NCBI GenBank assembly: GCA_028871235.1
Contig: JAGWNO010000033.1
Coordinates: 1-14,648 of the forward strand
Source of the DNA: Gammaproteobacteria bacterium
GTDB taxonomy: Bacteria > Pseudomonadota > Gammaproteobacteria > Natronospirales > REEB76
Length of the DNA: 14,648 nucleotides
Direction: 5' to 3'
Made by a program: the position numbers and the translations under genes. The notes under the pieces were generated by a model. It was given only the letters and a program-made list of their open reading frames with translations, made no database searches and was not told the DNA's origin. Shown piece by piece: positions 6,734 through 13,608 of the stretch (positions within the stretch are counted from its first letter, which is position 1; each line of letters starts with the position of its first letter).

Positions 6734-8086
6734 TCAGCTGCGGCGCAGATCCGCAATGTCCGTGCCTGCCTGCCGCTCCACCAGTGCGCGCAGTGTCATG
6801 TCGCCGAGAGCGGTGCCTATGGCATGATCCAGCTGCTTCATCACCTGATCCACGGAAGCCACCGCCTGCAGATGGCGGTCCACGTCCTCGGCGCCCGGCG
6901 GATTGCGGCGCATGCTGTTGACTATATCCTTCAAGGTGATGGTGCCCATGTCACGAGCCGGCAGGTAGCGGCGGACACGTCCGTTTACCAGGGTGACCAG
7001 CCCTAGTGCATGCAGTCTTCCCAGTACGTCGAGGATGGTGTCGGTGGGTACATGCAGGTGCCGCGCCAGTTCCTCGCGCGACCACGGCGTTTTATTGTCG
7101 ACGTAGCCGCGGCCTATTAAATACATGATGTGCAGCGCCACGCGTTCCAGCGTGCGTCCGCCCACGTCCTCGTAGCCACGGCCATGGCGCACCAGCTCCG
7201 GGTTCTGCACGTAGAAGGCTACCTGGGTGCCTACGAACAGGATCAGCCAGCACAGGTATATCCAGATCATGAACATGATGAGGATGGCAAAACTGGAGTA
7301 GATGGCCGTGAGCCGCGTGGAGCTGATGCTCAAGACCGTGAACGCCCAGCCGCTGAACTCCCACAACACGCCGGCGAAGATGCCGCCTGTCAGCGCCGCG
7401 CGGAACTGCACATGCGTATTCGGCATGAAGATGTAGAGGAAAGTAAAGGCTGCAATGGCGAGCAGGTATGGCAGAGTCCTGGCCAGCACCACCAGCAGCT
7501 TGCCCAGCGGCGCCACGTCAATGATGTGCTGCAGCATGACGTGGCTGCTGGCGGTGGCGGTGATGCCCAGCGCGGCGACGATCAGCAGCGGGCCCACAAG
7601 CACGACACTCACGTAATGGCTGAAGCGTTCGGTAAGCGTGCGCGCCTCGCGCACACGCCATACGTAGTTGAAAGAGGACTCCACCTTCTGTACCAGCGAG
7701 ATGGCGGTGTAGAGCAGCAGCAGCAGGCCGAGGATACCGAGCACCCCGGCCTTGACGTTATCCACGAAATTGATGATCTTTCCGGAGATCTCCTCGCCCT
7801 TGGCGCCCAGGGGCGCGAGGAAATCCAGCAGCAGCGGCTCCATCTGGTCCTGGACACCGAGACTCTTGAGTACCGAGAAGGCGAACGCCAGCAGCGGCAC
7901 GATGGCCAGCAGGGTGGTATAGACCAGGCTCATCGCGCGCAGGGTGAGCTCGCCGCTGGCGAGATCCTGAGCGAGTACATGGAGCATGCGCAGCCAGAAA
8001 ATGACTGTACGGCGCGGCGCCGGCTGGGCATGCAGATCGCAGTGCCAGATTTCCCTGGTCAGGATCCTGCGAATGTCGGTCAGCAC
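6734..8086 (-). CDS. yihY: YihY/BrkB family inner-membrane protein with winged-helix-like C-terminus
   Basis: This polytopic membrane protein (450 residues) belongs to the YihY/BrkB family, once misnamed RNase BN; its molecular function is not settled. About six membrane helices are visible: 58-76, 113-133, 158-180, 197-222, 231-252 and 262-292. Family segments include SLVYTTLLAIVPLLAF (53-68) and GWAFTVLSISSTRLTAIYSS (246-265). After the last helix, a soluble part (about 310-380) reads like a winged helix, with LARHLHVPTDTILDVLGRL (340-358) as the recognition-type segment. The start is a GTG, supported by a GGAGG Shine-Dalgarno six bases upstream. It is the last gene of the leftward srkA cluster, 42 bases after the ATP-grasp stop. 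The winged-helix reading is an inference from pattern. Confidence 0.88.
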   Translation of the reverse strand: MLTDIRRILTREIWHCDLHAQPAPRRTVIFWLRMLHVLAQDLASGELTLRAMSLVYTTLLAIVPLLAFAFSVLKSLGVQDQMEPLLLDFLAPLGAKGEEISGKIINFVDNVKAGVLGILGLLLLLYTAISLVQKVESSFNYVWRVREARTLTERFSHYVSVVLVGPLLIVAALGITATASSHVMLQHIIDVAPLGKLLVVLARTLPYLLAIAAFTFLYIFMPNTHVQFRAALTGGIFAGVLWEFSGWAFTVLSISSTRLTAIYSSFAILIMFMIWIYLCWLILFVGTQVAFYVQNPELVRHGRGYEDVGGRTLERVALHIMYLIGRGYVDNKTPWSREELARHLHVPTDTILDVLGRLHALGLVTLVNGRVRRYLPARDMGTITLKDIVNSMRRNPPGAEDVDRHLQAVASVDQVMKQLDHAIGTALGDMTLRALVERQAGTDIADLRRS

Positions 8087-8092
8087 AGCCAG

Positions 8093-8097
8093 CCTCC
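8093..8097 (-). promoter_or_regulatory. Shine-Dalgarno deciding the GTG start of yihY
   Basis: GGAGG on the minus strand lies six bases before GTG at 8086-8084. This is the strongest ribosome-binding site in the leftward cluster. It supports independent translation initiation of yihY even if it is transcribed with the upstream genes. Confidence 0.65.
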
Positions 8098-8128
8098 GTC
8101 TCTATCCCTGCGACCAACCATTCTAGCC

Positions 8129-9619
8129 TCAGGCGGAGCGCCGCCGGCCGAGGCGGGCGATAAATTCACGCAGGATAGTGCGGTACAGATCGTCTTTGAG
8201 GACCGCGTCCTCCACGCCCGACTCGATATTGGGGTTGTCATTGATCTCGATGACGTAGATGCCCTTGTCGTTCTGCTTGATGTCCACGCCATACAGGCCG
8301 TCGCCGATGAGATTGGCGGCCTTGAGCGCCGCGTTCATCACCTCTCTGGGAACATCCGTCACCGCCAAGGTGCGTGAATTGCCGTCCTTGAAGCGCCCAC
8401 CGCCCTCGTGTTTGAGGATCTGCCAGTGGTTCTTGGACATGAAGTATTGGCAGGCATACAGGGGCTTGCGATTGAGGATACCGATGCGCCAGTCGTAGGC
8501 GGTGTACACGAATTCCTGGGCCAGGATCAGGTCGGATTCCTTGAACAGCTGCTCCGCCAGCGTCCCGAGTTCCTCCCGGTTGCTGGCCTTCACCACGCCG
8601 CGCGAGAACGAGCCATCCGGGATCTTGAGCACGATGGGGAAGGGTATCTTCTCGGGCAGCGAATCCAGCGTGTCGGCGGAGACGATCACGGTGCTGGGCC
8701 GCGGGATGCGATGCGAGCGCAGCAGTTCCGCCAGATAGATCTTGTTGGTGCACTTCAGTATCGAGTTGGGATCATCGATGACCACCATGCCTTCATTCTC
8801 CGCCTTGCGCGCGAAGCGATAGGTATGATTTTCGATGCCGGTGGTCTCGCGGATGAACAGCGCGTCGTATTCAGGCAGCTTCACGTAATCCTTCTTCTCG
8901 ATCACTTCCACGTTGATGTCCAGTTCCTTGCCGACCCGTATCAGCCTGGACAGGGCACGTTGGTCAGAGGGCGACATGGAATCGGCGTAGTCGTAGAGCA
9001 CCGCCAGGTCGTAGCGGCCGGAGTCGCGTGTCCGCGGCCGGCGCCAGCGCTTGCTGAAATAGCTGTTGAGGGCGGCCGCGAATTGTTCGCGCTGCGTGTC
9101 ACTCAGCTGGTTGAGGTGGAAGGCCTTGATGCGGCTGATGGCCCATTTCCGGTCTTTCTCGAATTCGATGCGCAGCAGCGGGCAAGGGAACATGTCGAAC
9201 ACCTGCTGGCCCACTTCTTCCAGTACCGGGTCGCTGCACTGACCGAAGAATACGTGGATGCTGTAGCTGTCGCGCACCAGCCGCCGCAGCCGCTTCTGCA
9301 CCAGGTAATCCAGATCGCCGGATTCCAGCTGGTAGAGGGATTTCCTGCTGAGCTCCGAGATGGTCTTCACGCTCGGCACCACCTTGTGACGGCGCGCCTC
9401 GGCCAGCAGCGAGCAGTAATAGCCGGTGCTGAGATAGGCGTAACTACGGCACAGATTGATGACTTTGATGCCTTTCTGCGCGAAGAAGTCGTGCTGCGAG
9501 AGGTAATCCTTGGCGAGTACTAACTTGTGATGGGGGTATTCGGGTTTCCAGTCCGTTTTGTGCTCCACGACTATGACATGGCTCGGTGACGTTGGCGGTT
9601 GGGGAGGTTCGCTGCTCAT
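8129..9619 (-). CDS. RimK-like ATP-grasp amide ligase with an N-terminal RLAN-type domain
   Basis: This 496-residue protein is probably a cytoplasmic ATP-dependent carboxylate-amine ligase. The C-terminal half (about 285-490) is a RimK-like ATP-grasp: NSILKCTNKIYLAELLRSH (285-303), IPFPIVLKIPDGSFSRGVVK (325-344) with the nucleotide-binding lysine and glycine-rich loop, LILAQEFVYTAYDWRIGIL (364-382), and the metal-binding end YVIEINDNPNIESGVED (455-471). The region 200-285 is a pre-ATP-grasp domain with LAVLYD and YDALFIRETT. Residues about 14-190 (HVIVVEHKTDWKPEYPHHKL onward) match what is known as the RimK-like ATP-grasp N-terminal domain, of unknown function. Its start ATG overlaps the preceding acetyltransferase stop as ATGA, so the two are translationally coupled. 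The substrate cannot be read from sequence: an amino acid or peptide ligation is inferred. It is longer than ordinary RimK (about 300 residues), so ribosomal protein S6 modification should not be assumed. Confidence 0.85.
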   Translation of the reverse strand: MSSEPPQPPTSPSHVIVVEHKTDWKPEYPHHKLVLAKDYLSQHDFFAQKGIKVINLCRSYAYLSTGYYCSLLAEARRHKVVPSVKTISELSRKSLYQLESGDLDYLVQKRLRRLVRDSYSIHVFFGQCSDPVLEEVGQQVFDMFPCPLLRIEFEKDRKWAISRIKAFHLNQLSDTQREQFAAALNSYFSKRWRRPRTRDSGRYDLAVLYDYADSMSPSDQRALSRLIRVGKELDINVEVIEKKDYVKLPEYDALFIRETTGIENHTYRFARKAENEGMVVIDDPNSILKCTNKIYLAELLRSHRIPRPSTVIVSADTLDSLPEKIPFPIVLKIPDGSFSRGVVKASNREELGTLAEQLFKESDLILAQEFVYTAYDWRIGILNRKPLYACQYFMSKNHWQILKHEGGGRFKDGNSRTLAVTDVPREVMNAALKAANLIGDGLYGVDIKQNDKGIYVIEINDNPNIESGVEDAVLKDDLYRTILREFIARLGRRRSA

Positions 9620-10152
9620 GACTGCCTGGTGATGACTTGTTGCTGTTGGCCTGCGGATACAGTGCGCGGTTTTTCTCGATCAGATGCCGGCGTCATGATC
9701 GGCAGCGGGTTTGCTGGTAGCGGCTTTTGCATACGCAGCGCATCCATATGATCCGCGTAGTAATCCACATAACTGCCGAACTCCCGGTAGCCCATGCCGC
9801 GATACAGCCTGACGGCGGCGTGATTGTCCTTGCGGATCTCGAGTTGCAGGCGCGCGGCACCGCGCACCCCCGCAACCTGCTCGGCCGCACTGAGCAATGC
9901 ACGGCCGGCGCCCTTGCCGTGGTGCCGTGGATCTACGGCGATGGAATACAAACGCGCGCGCGGCGAGCCGGCGCGGAAACGCAGCAGTGCATAACCGCGC
10001 ACAACGCCATGCTCATCATCCACCAGCAGGGCGGCATTGGCGCGTGTGAGCAGATAGCGGAAGCTGCGCCGCGACAGGCGGTCGCCGGCAAAGCAGCGCT
10101 GTTCCAGGCGGACCAGTGCGTCGAGGTCGCTCAGGTGCGCAGGGCGGATCAT
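9616..10152 (-). CDS. GNAT-family N-acetyltransferase coupled to the ATP-grasp ligase
   Basis: This 178-residue protein has a GNAT fold over residues 1 to about 145. The acetyl-CoA pyrophosphate loop is clear in LYSIAVDPRHHGKGAGRALL (68-87), the R/Q-x-x-G-x-G/A pattern. LQLEIRKDNHAAVRLYRGMGY (101-121) is the RimI-like motif B region, and FGSYVDYYADHMDAL follows. The last 35 or so residues are a polar tail without motif. It resembles RimI and other protein or small-amine acetyltransferases, but its adjacency to the ligase makes action on the ligase product or substrate more likely than ribosomal protein S18. The ATG at 10152 has no Shine-Dalgarno, and an in-frame stop lies just upstream, so no longer form is possible. 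Spacing from srkA is 68 bases. Confidence 0.85.
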   Translation of the reverse strand: MIRPAHLSDLDALVRLEQRCFAGDRLSRRSFRYLLTRANAALLVDDEHGVVRGYALLRFRAGSPRARLYSIAVDPRHHGKGAGRALLSAAEQVAGVRGAARLQLEIRKDNHAAVRLYRGMGYREFGSYVDYYADHMDALRMQKPLPANPLPIMTPASDREKPRTVSAGQQQQVITRQS

Positions 10153-10179
10153 GCGGGCGGGGTGGTGTCAGGGGCGGAT

Positions 10180-10208
10180 GCCGGTGTGCGGATAATGATG
10201 ACACCGGC
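10180..10208. repeat. Inverted repeat between srkA and the acetyltransferase gene
   Basis: GCCGGTGT (10180-10187) and ACACCGGC (10201-10208) are perfect 8-base arms around a 13-base loop. They lie in the 68-base gap just after the srkA stop and before the acetyltransferase start. The transcribed hairpin is strong but has no U-run, so it is more likely an mRNA processing or stability element than a full terminator. Confidence 0.45.
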
Positions 10209-10220
10209 CGCGCCGCAAGG

Positions 10221-11222
10221 CTACAGGTCGAGTGCCAGAGGCGGCTCGTCCAGCAGCGGCAGCTGCTCGCGCAGGCCCTGGATGTGCTCCTCCCAATAAC
10301 GCGGGCCGTCGAACCAGGGGAAGGCGCGGGGGAAGGCCGGGTCGTCCCAGCGGCGCGCGATCCAGGCGGCGTAGTTGAGCATGCGCAGCGCCCGCAGTGC
10401 TTCCAGCAGCTGCAGTTCCGCCGGATCGAAGTCGGCGAATTGCCGGTAGCCTGCGATGACATGCCTGAGCTGAGTCTCCATGTCCGCGCGCGCACCGGAG
10501 AGCAGCATCCACAGGTCCTGCACCGCCGGGCCGGTGGCGCAGTCATCGAAGTCCACAAAGTGCGGACCGGCATCTGTCCACAGCAGATTGCCGGGATGAC
10601 AGTCACCGTGCAGCCGCAGCCTCCTGACATGCTCCACCCGCACGAAATTTCGCTCGATGGCGGCCAGCAGCAGCTCCGTCACTTCCCGGTAGCGGGGGGC
10701 AAGTTCCGGCGGCAGGAAGCGACTCTGAAGCAGGAACCCGCGGGGCTCCCGCCCGAAACTGCGCACATCGATGCTGAGGCGGTGGCTGAAGTGACGAACC
10801 GCGCCTGCCGCATGGATGCGGCCGATGAAGCGGCCCAGCCACTCCAGCTGTTCGGGCCGCTCCAGGTCCGGGGTACGGCCCCCCTGGCGCGGGAACAGGG
10901 TGAAGCGATAACCGGCGTGCTGCAGCAGCGTAGCACCGTCGCCATCCGCCAGGGGCGCCACCACCGGGATCTCCTCGTCCGCCAGTTCCTTGAGAAAGGC
11001 GTGCTCTTCGAGGATGGCGGCATCGGACCAGCGGCCGGGCCGGTAGAACTTGACGATAAGCGGCGGCCCGCCATCCACGCCCACCTGATAGACCCGGTTC
11101 TCGTAGCTGTTGAGCGGCAGCAGCGTGCCATCGGTGTACCGCCCGGTGGTGTCCACCGCGTTCAGCACCGTATCGGGCGTCAAATCCTGGTAGGGCGTGG
11201 CGGAGGGCGGCGCGATGTGCAT
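10221..11222 (-). CDS. srkA: Stress response serine/threonine kinase (SrkA/YihE/RdoA family)
   Basis: This cytoplasmic protein kinase has an aminoglycoside-phosphotransferase-like fold, 333 residues against 328 in E. coli SrkA, where it counters stress-induced cell death and is under Cpx control. It opens with the family pattern LTPDTVLNAVD and LLPLNSYENRVYQVG (about 35-49), then IVKFYRPGRWSD (56-67) with the ATP-binding lysine. The catalytic loop is LHGDCHPGNLLW (204-215), catalytic Asp207. The metal-binding DFDDC (224-228) follows at the usual distance. The frame is open upstream to 11285, but the ATG at 11222 aligns with the family start; no clear Shine-Dalgarno precedes it. A TACACT hexamer lies only about ten bases upstream, so a very short or absent leader is conceivable. 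It is first in the leftward cluster with the acetyltransferase, ligase and yihY. Confidence 0.9.
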   Translation of the reverse strand: MHIAPPSATPYQDLTPDTVLNAVDTTGRYTDGTLLPLNSYENRVYQVGVDGGPPLIVKFYRPGRWSDAAILEEHAFLKELADEEIPVVAPLADGDGATLLQHAGYRFTLFPRQGGRTPDLERPEQLEWLGRFIGRIHAAGAVRHFSHRLSIDVRSFGREPRGFLLQSRFLPPELAPRYREVTELLLAAIERNFVRVEHVRRLRLHGDCHPGNLLWTDAGPHFVDFDDCATGPAVQDLWMLLSGARADMETQLRHVIAGYRQFADFDPAELQLLEALRALRMLNYAAWIARRWDDPAFPRAFPWFDGPRYWEEHIQGLREQLPLLDEPPLALDL

Positions 11223-11272
11223 GCATGCAGTGTAGCGGAAGCCTGTCATGGGAGGTGCTGCGGTAAGCTGTG

Positions 11273-11316
11273 CCCTCACACCCATCCCCCTCCCACGCAG
11301 CGGGGATAGAGGGGAG
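11273..11316. repeat. REP-like palindromic element overlapping a ribosome-binding site
   Basis: The stretch begins CCCTCACACCCATCCCCC, passes ACGCAGCG at the loop, and ends GGGGATAGAGGGGAG. ATCCCC (from 11283) and GGGGAT (11302-11307) form the inner stem, with imperfect C-rich and G-rich flanks. The layout resembles the common proteobacterial intergenic palindromes of the CCCTCACCCC...CTCTCCC...GGGAGAGGGG kind, but it is diverged. The right arm supplies the Shine-Dalgarno of the gene starting at 11318. Only one copy is present in this window. Confidence 0.5.
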
Positions 11317-11317
11317 A

Positions 11318-12148
11318 ATGCGCGCGAGCATGCATCAGCACCATCCGCAACGCATCGTCTGTCTCACCGAGGAGACCACCGAGACGCTGTATCTTCTGCA
11401 AGAAGACCGGCGCATCGTGGGCATCTCCGGTTTCACGGTGCGGCCGCCCCGGGCGCGCCAGGAGAAACCCAGGGTTTCAGCCTTTACCAGCGCCAGGATC
11501 CCCAGGATACTCGCGCTCGAACCCGACCTGGTACTGGGCTTCTCCGACCTGCAGGCGGATATCGCCGCCGAGCTGGTGCGCCACGGCGTCGAGGTCCACG
11601 TGTTCAACCAGCGCAGCGTCGCCGCCATCCTGGACATGATTCGCATGCTGGGCGGCATGCTCGGTTGTGAAACCAAGGCCCTGGCGCTGGTGGCACGGCT
11701 GGAACAGGGTCTCGGGGAAATCCGCGCCCAGGCAGCGCAGTTGCCGCGGCACCCGCGCGTTTATTTTGAGGAATGGGATGTGCCGCAGATATCAGCCATC
11801 GCCTGGGTGTCGGAGCTGATCGGTATAGCCGGCGGCACGGACATATTTCCGGAACTGGCGCGGCAGCCGCTGGGGAAGGATCGCATCATTGCCGATCCTT
11901 CGGAAGTCATCCGCCGCGCGCCGGACATCATCATCGGCTCCTGGTGCGGCAAGAAATTCCGTCCCGCGCAGGTGACCGCGCGCAGCGGCTGGGGGGTTGT
12001 CCCCGCCGTGCGTGACGGCCAGCTGTACGAGGTGAAATCCTCCATCATCCTGCAACCGGGCCCGGCGGCGCTTACCGAAGGTGTCAGGGCGTTACAGCAG
12101 ATATTTGCGCGCTGGTCGGGCGCCGCTGGAGCGGCGGCCGATTCTTAG
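11318..12148 (+). CDS. BtuF-like (helical backbone) substrate-binding domain protein without signal peptide
   Basis: This 276-residue protein belongs to the metal-chelate/cobalamin-binding protein superfamily (COG0614 type). Two lobes are visible: RIVCLTEETTETLYLL (12-27) with the first Rossmann-like strand, RILALEPDLVLGFSDLQADI in the middle, a linking helix around AAILDMIRMLGGMLG, and RVYFEEWDVPQISAIAWVSEL with IGIAGG beginning the second lobe. Then come ADPSEVIRRAPDIIIGSWCG and RDGQLYEVKSSIILQPGPAAL. Periplasmic relatives carry an export signal; this one starts MRASMHQHHPQ with none, so it appears cytoplasmic. The start at 11318 is chosen for AGAGGGGAGA directly upstream; ATG 11330 is an alternative, and 11270 would have no ribosome site. 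No permease or ATPase gene is nearby, so a transport role is doubtful. The ligand is unknown; corrinoid or iron chelate is the family expectation. Confidence 0.8.
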   Translation: MRASMHQHHPQRIVCLTEETTETLYLLQEDRRIVGISGFTVRPPRARQEKPRVSAFTSARIPRILALEPDLVLGFSDLQADIAAELVRHGVEVHVFNQRSVAAILDMIRMLGGMLGCETKALALVARLEQGLGEIRAQAAQLPRHPRVYFEEWDVPQISAIAWVSELIGIAGGTDIFPELARQPLGKDRIIADPSEVIRRAPDIIIGSWCGKKFRPAQVTARSGWGVVPAVRDGQLYEVKSSIILQPGPAALTEGVRALQQIFARWSGAAGAAADS

Positions 12149-12174
12149 CCGCCCACTGTCCGGAGAGAGCCGCC

Positions 12175-12804
12175 ATGTTCAGCAGACAACAGCACAAAGA
12201 CCGGCCCGACAACGAGATATTCGGGCTCATCCATCACTCGCTGATAAGGGATCTGGAAGAATCCCTCTCCAATCTTTTTATCAATCTGGTCCTCGGTTTC
12301 ATCGCTTCGTTATTGATGCTGCATCTGCATCAGGATGCCTACCGCACTTTCGAGAATTACATGACGGCTGCCGTGGATCCCGGCATCGTGCTGGTATTGG
12401 CGCCGGTGTCCATGATACTGATCGGTGTGGAGTTCCTGTTCCTGGCCGTCACTCCCTATCGGAAGGGGCGTGTGCCGCGGTTATTCGTCAGCCTGATCCT
12501 GGGGGTCAAGGGATCCATCGTCGTGGTTTCAGGTTTATCGCTGGGCATGGCCTGCGCCGCCTTTTTCCACAATCCGGATGCGGCCATGAATGCATTCATC
12601 ATCTCCCTCATCTATTTTATGATTGCCTTTTTTCTGGCATTCACCTGTTTTGCGCCGTTCTACACCGACCTCAACGGTTTCAAGAGCAGGATCGCCTTCA
12701 TCGTCGTCGGTCTGGGGTTCCCGCTGCTGGCGACTTATTACCCGTATGTGTCCGGGGAACTGTTCCGGATAGGCACGTGGTTTTATCCTGCCAATGCCCC
12801 CTAG
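12175..12804 (+). CDS. Five-helix membrane protein of unknown function
   Basis: This is a 209-residue integral membrane protein that I cannot assign to a named family. A polar N-terminus (MFSRQQHKDRPDNEIFGLIH) precedes hydrophobic segments at about 33-51, 71-93, 103-131, 140-161 and 171-190. Polar or charged positions near the helices include H50/H52, E86, D165 and K170. A GGAGAG Shine-Dalgarno sits seven bases before the ATG. It follows the binding-protein stop by 26 bases on the same strand, so the pair is probably one transcript. The coding sequence is visibly richer in A and T than its neighbours, with codons such as TTT, TTA and ATA, as membrane proteins often are; this alone is not evidence of transfer. 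Confidence 0.72.
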   Translation: MFSRQQHKDRPDNEIFGLIHHSLIRDLEESLSNLFINLVLGFIASLLMLHLHQDAYRTFENYMTAAVDPGIVLVLAPVSMILIGVEFLFLAVTPYRKGRVPRLFVSLILGVKGSIVVVSGLSLGMACAAFFHNPDAAMNAFIISLIYFMIAFFLAFTCFAPFYTDLNGFKSRIAFIVVGLGFPLLATYYPYVSGELFRIGTWFYPANAP

Positions 12805-12851
12805 TCCCGGCCGGCCTCAACCCTGGCGAGCAGCGGCTGGGAGTGTCGGGA

Positions 12852-13526
12852 TTAACGCGCCAGCAGGAAGAACACGGCGATGAACTGCAGGATGCTGCCG
12901 CCCAGGCAGAAAAGATGCCAGACCACATGGTGATAGGGCATGCGCTGCAGCATGTAGAACAGCGCGCCCACCGTGTAACTTATGCCGCCGGTGATCACCA
13001 GTACCACGGAAACCGTTGGCAGGCTGCGCATCAGCGGTACGAACGCCACCAACCCGATCCACCCCATGGCCACGTAAGCCAGCGTGGATAACAGGTCGAA
13101 GCGGTGTCCGAGGAGGAATTTTGTGCCGATCCCGAACGCCGCCAGGCCCCACAGCACGCCGAACAGCGACCAGCCCCACGGGCCGCCCAGCGCCACCAGC
13201 AGGAAGGGCGTGTAGGTGCCGGCGATGAGCAGATAGATGCACATGTGGTCGGCACGGCGCAGCGCCAGCTTGAGGCGGCCCGCCGGCAGGCCGTGATAGA
13301 GCGTCGAGGTCAGGTAAGTGGTGATCAGGGTGGCGCTGTAGATGCTGAAGGTCACCACCTCGAGAGCAGTGCCATACAAAGCCGCCATGGTCAACAGTAC
13401 CGGTACCGCGCCCACCACCAGCAGCAAACCCAGGAAATGGGTGAGCGCATGCAGCCGCTCCTCGTGCGGGTGATAGTTGTGCAAGCCGGGGAAAGTGTTC
13501 TCGGTGGTGTTCACGACAGCATCCAT
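12852..13526 (-). CDS. Hemolysin III / PAQR (YqfA) family membrane protein
   Basis: This is a seven-helix integral membrane protein (224 residues, normal for the family). The family hallmarks are HPHEERLHALTHFLG before the first helix (19-33), STLYH (74-78) with the conserved Ser and His, RRADHMCIYLLIAGTYTPF (90-108) with conserved Asp93 and His94, and HHVVWHLF (199-206) with the HxxxH pair near the C-terminus. In eukaryotic PAQR receptors these residues bind zinc and form a hydrolase-like site; the bacterial function is unsettled and the name hemolysin III is historical. The ATG at 13526 aligns with the family start although no Shine-Dalgarno is visible; the frame is open to 13643 but that stretch reads as basic non-family sequence. 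It converges with the five-helix protein across 47 bases. Confidence 0.88.
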   Translation of the reverse strand: MDAVVNTTENTFPGLHNYHPHEERLHALTHFLGLLLVVGAVPVLLTMAALYGTALEVVTFSIYSATLITTYLTSTLYHGLPAGRLKLALRRADHMCIYLLIAGTYTPFLLVALGGPWGWSLFGVLWGLAAFGIGTKFLLGHRFDLLSTLAYVAMGWIGLVAFVPLMRSLPTVSVVLVITGGISYTVGALFYMLQRMPYHHVVWHLFCLGGSILQFIAVFFLLAR

Positions 13527-13556
13527 ACACCGGCGGGCGCGGCCGGTACCCCGAAT

Positions 13557-13585
13557 ACCATAGGATATCCGGTCACGGCGGGCAA
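13557..13585 (-). promoter_or_regulatory. Possible promoter of the hemolysin III gene
   Basis: On the minus strand TTGCCC (13585-13580) and TATGGT (13562-13557) have a 17-base spacer and lie about 31 bases before the ATG. Each hexamer matches consensus at only four positions. It falls in the gap after the broken propeller gene, where independent expression would be expected. Confidence 0.28.
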
Positions 13586-13608
13586 CGTCCCGCATCCGCG
13601 ACCCGCAC

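Noticed and set aside
6734..8086. Naming yihY as ribonuclease BN
   Set aside because: That is a historical misassignment; the protein is a polytopic membrane protein without nuclease motifs.
7130..9523. Long forward frames (415 and 371 codons) opposite yihY and the ATP-grasp gene
   Set aside because: Shadow frames with His/Gln/Glu-rich or Val/Gly-rich low-information translations; no ribosome sites consistent with expression.
8129..9619. Calling the ligase RimK (ribosomal protein S6 modification enzyme)
   Set aside because: Nearly 200 extra N-terminal residues and a GNAT partner; only the ATP-grasp half is shared.
10116..11309. 397-codon forward frame opposite srkA
   Set aside because: Reverse-complement shadow of a kinase with an intact catalytic loop.
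12805..12851. Bidirectional terminator between the converging membrane protein genes
   Set aside because: No convincing stem with flanking T-runs could be drawn in these 47 bases.
12081..13091. 336-codon forward frame spanning three genes
   Set aside because: Crosses the binding-protein end, the membrane protein and the hemolysin III gene out of frame; no domain seen.
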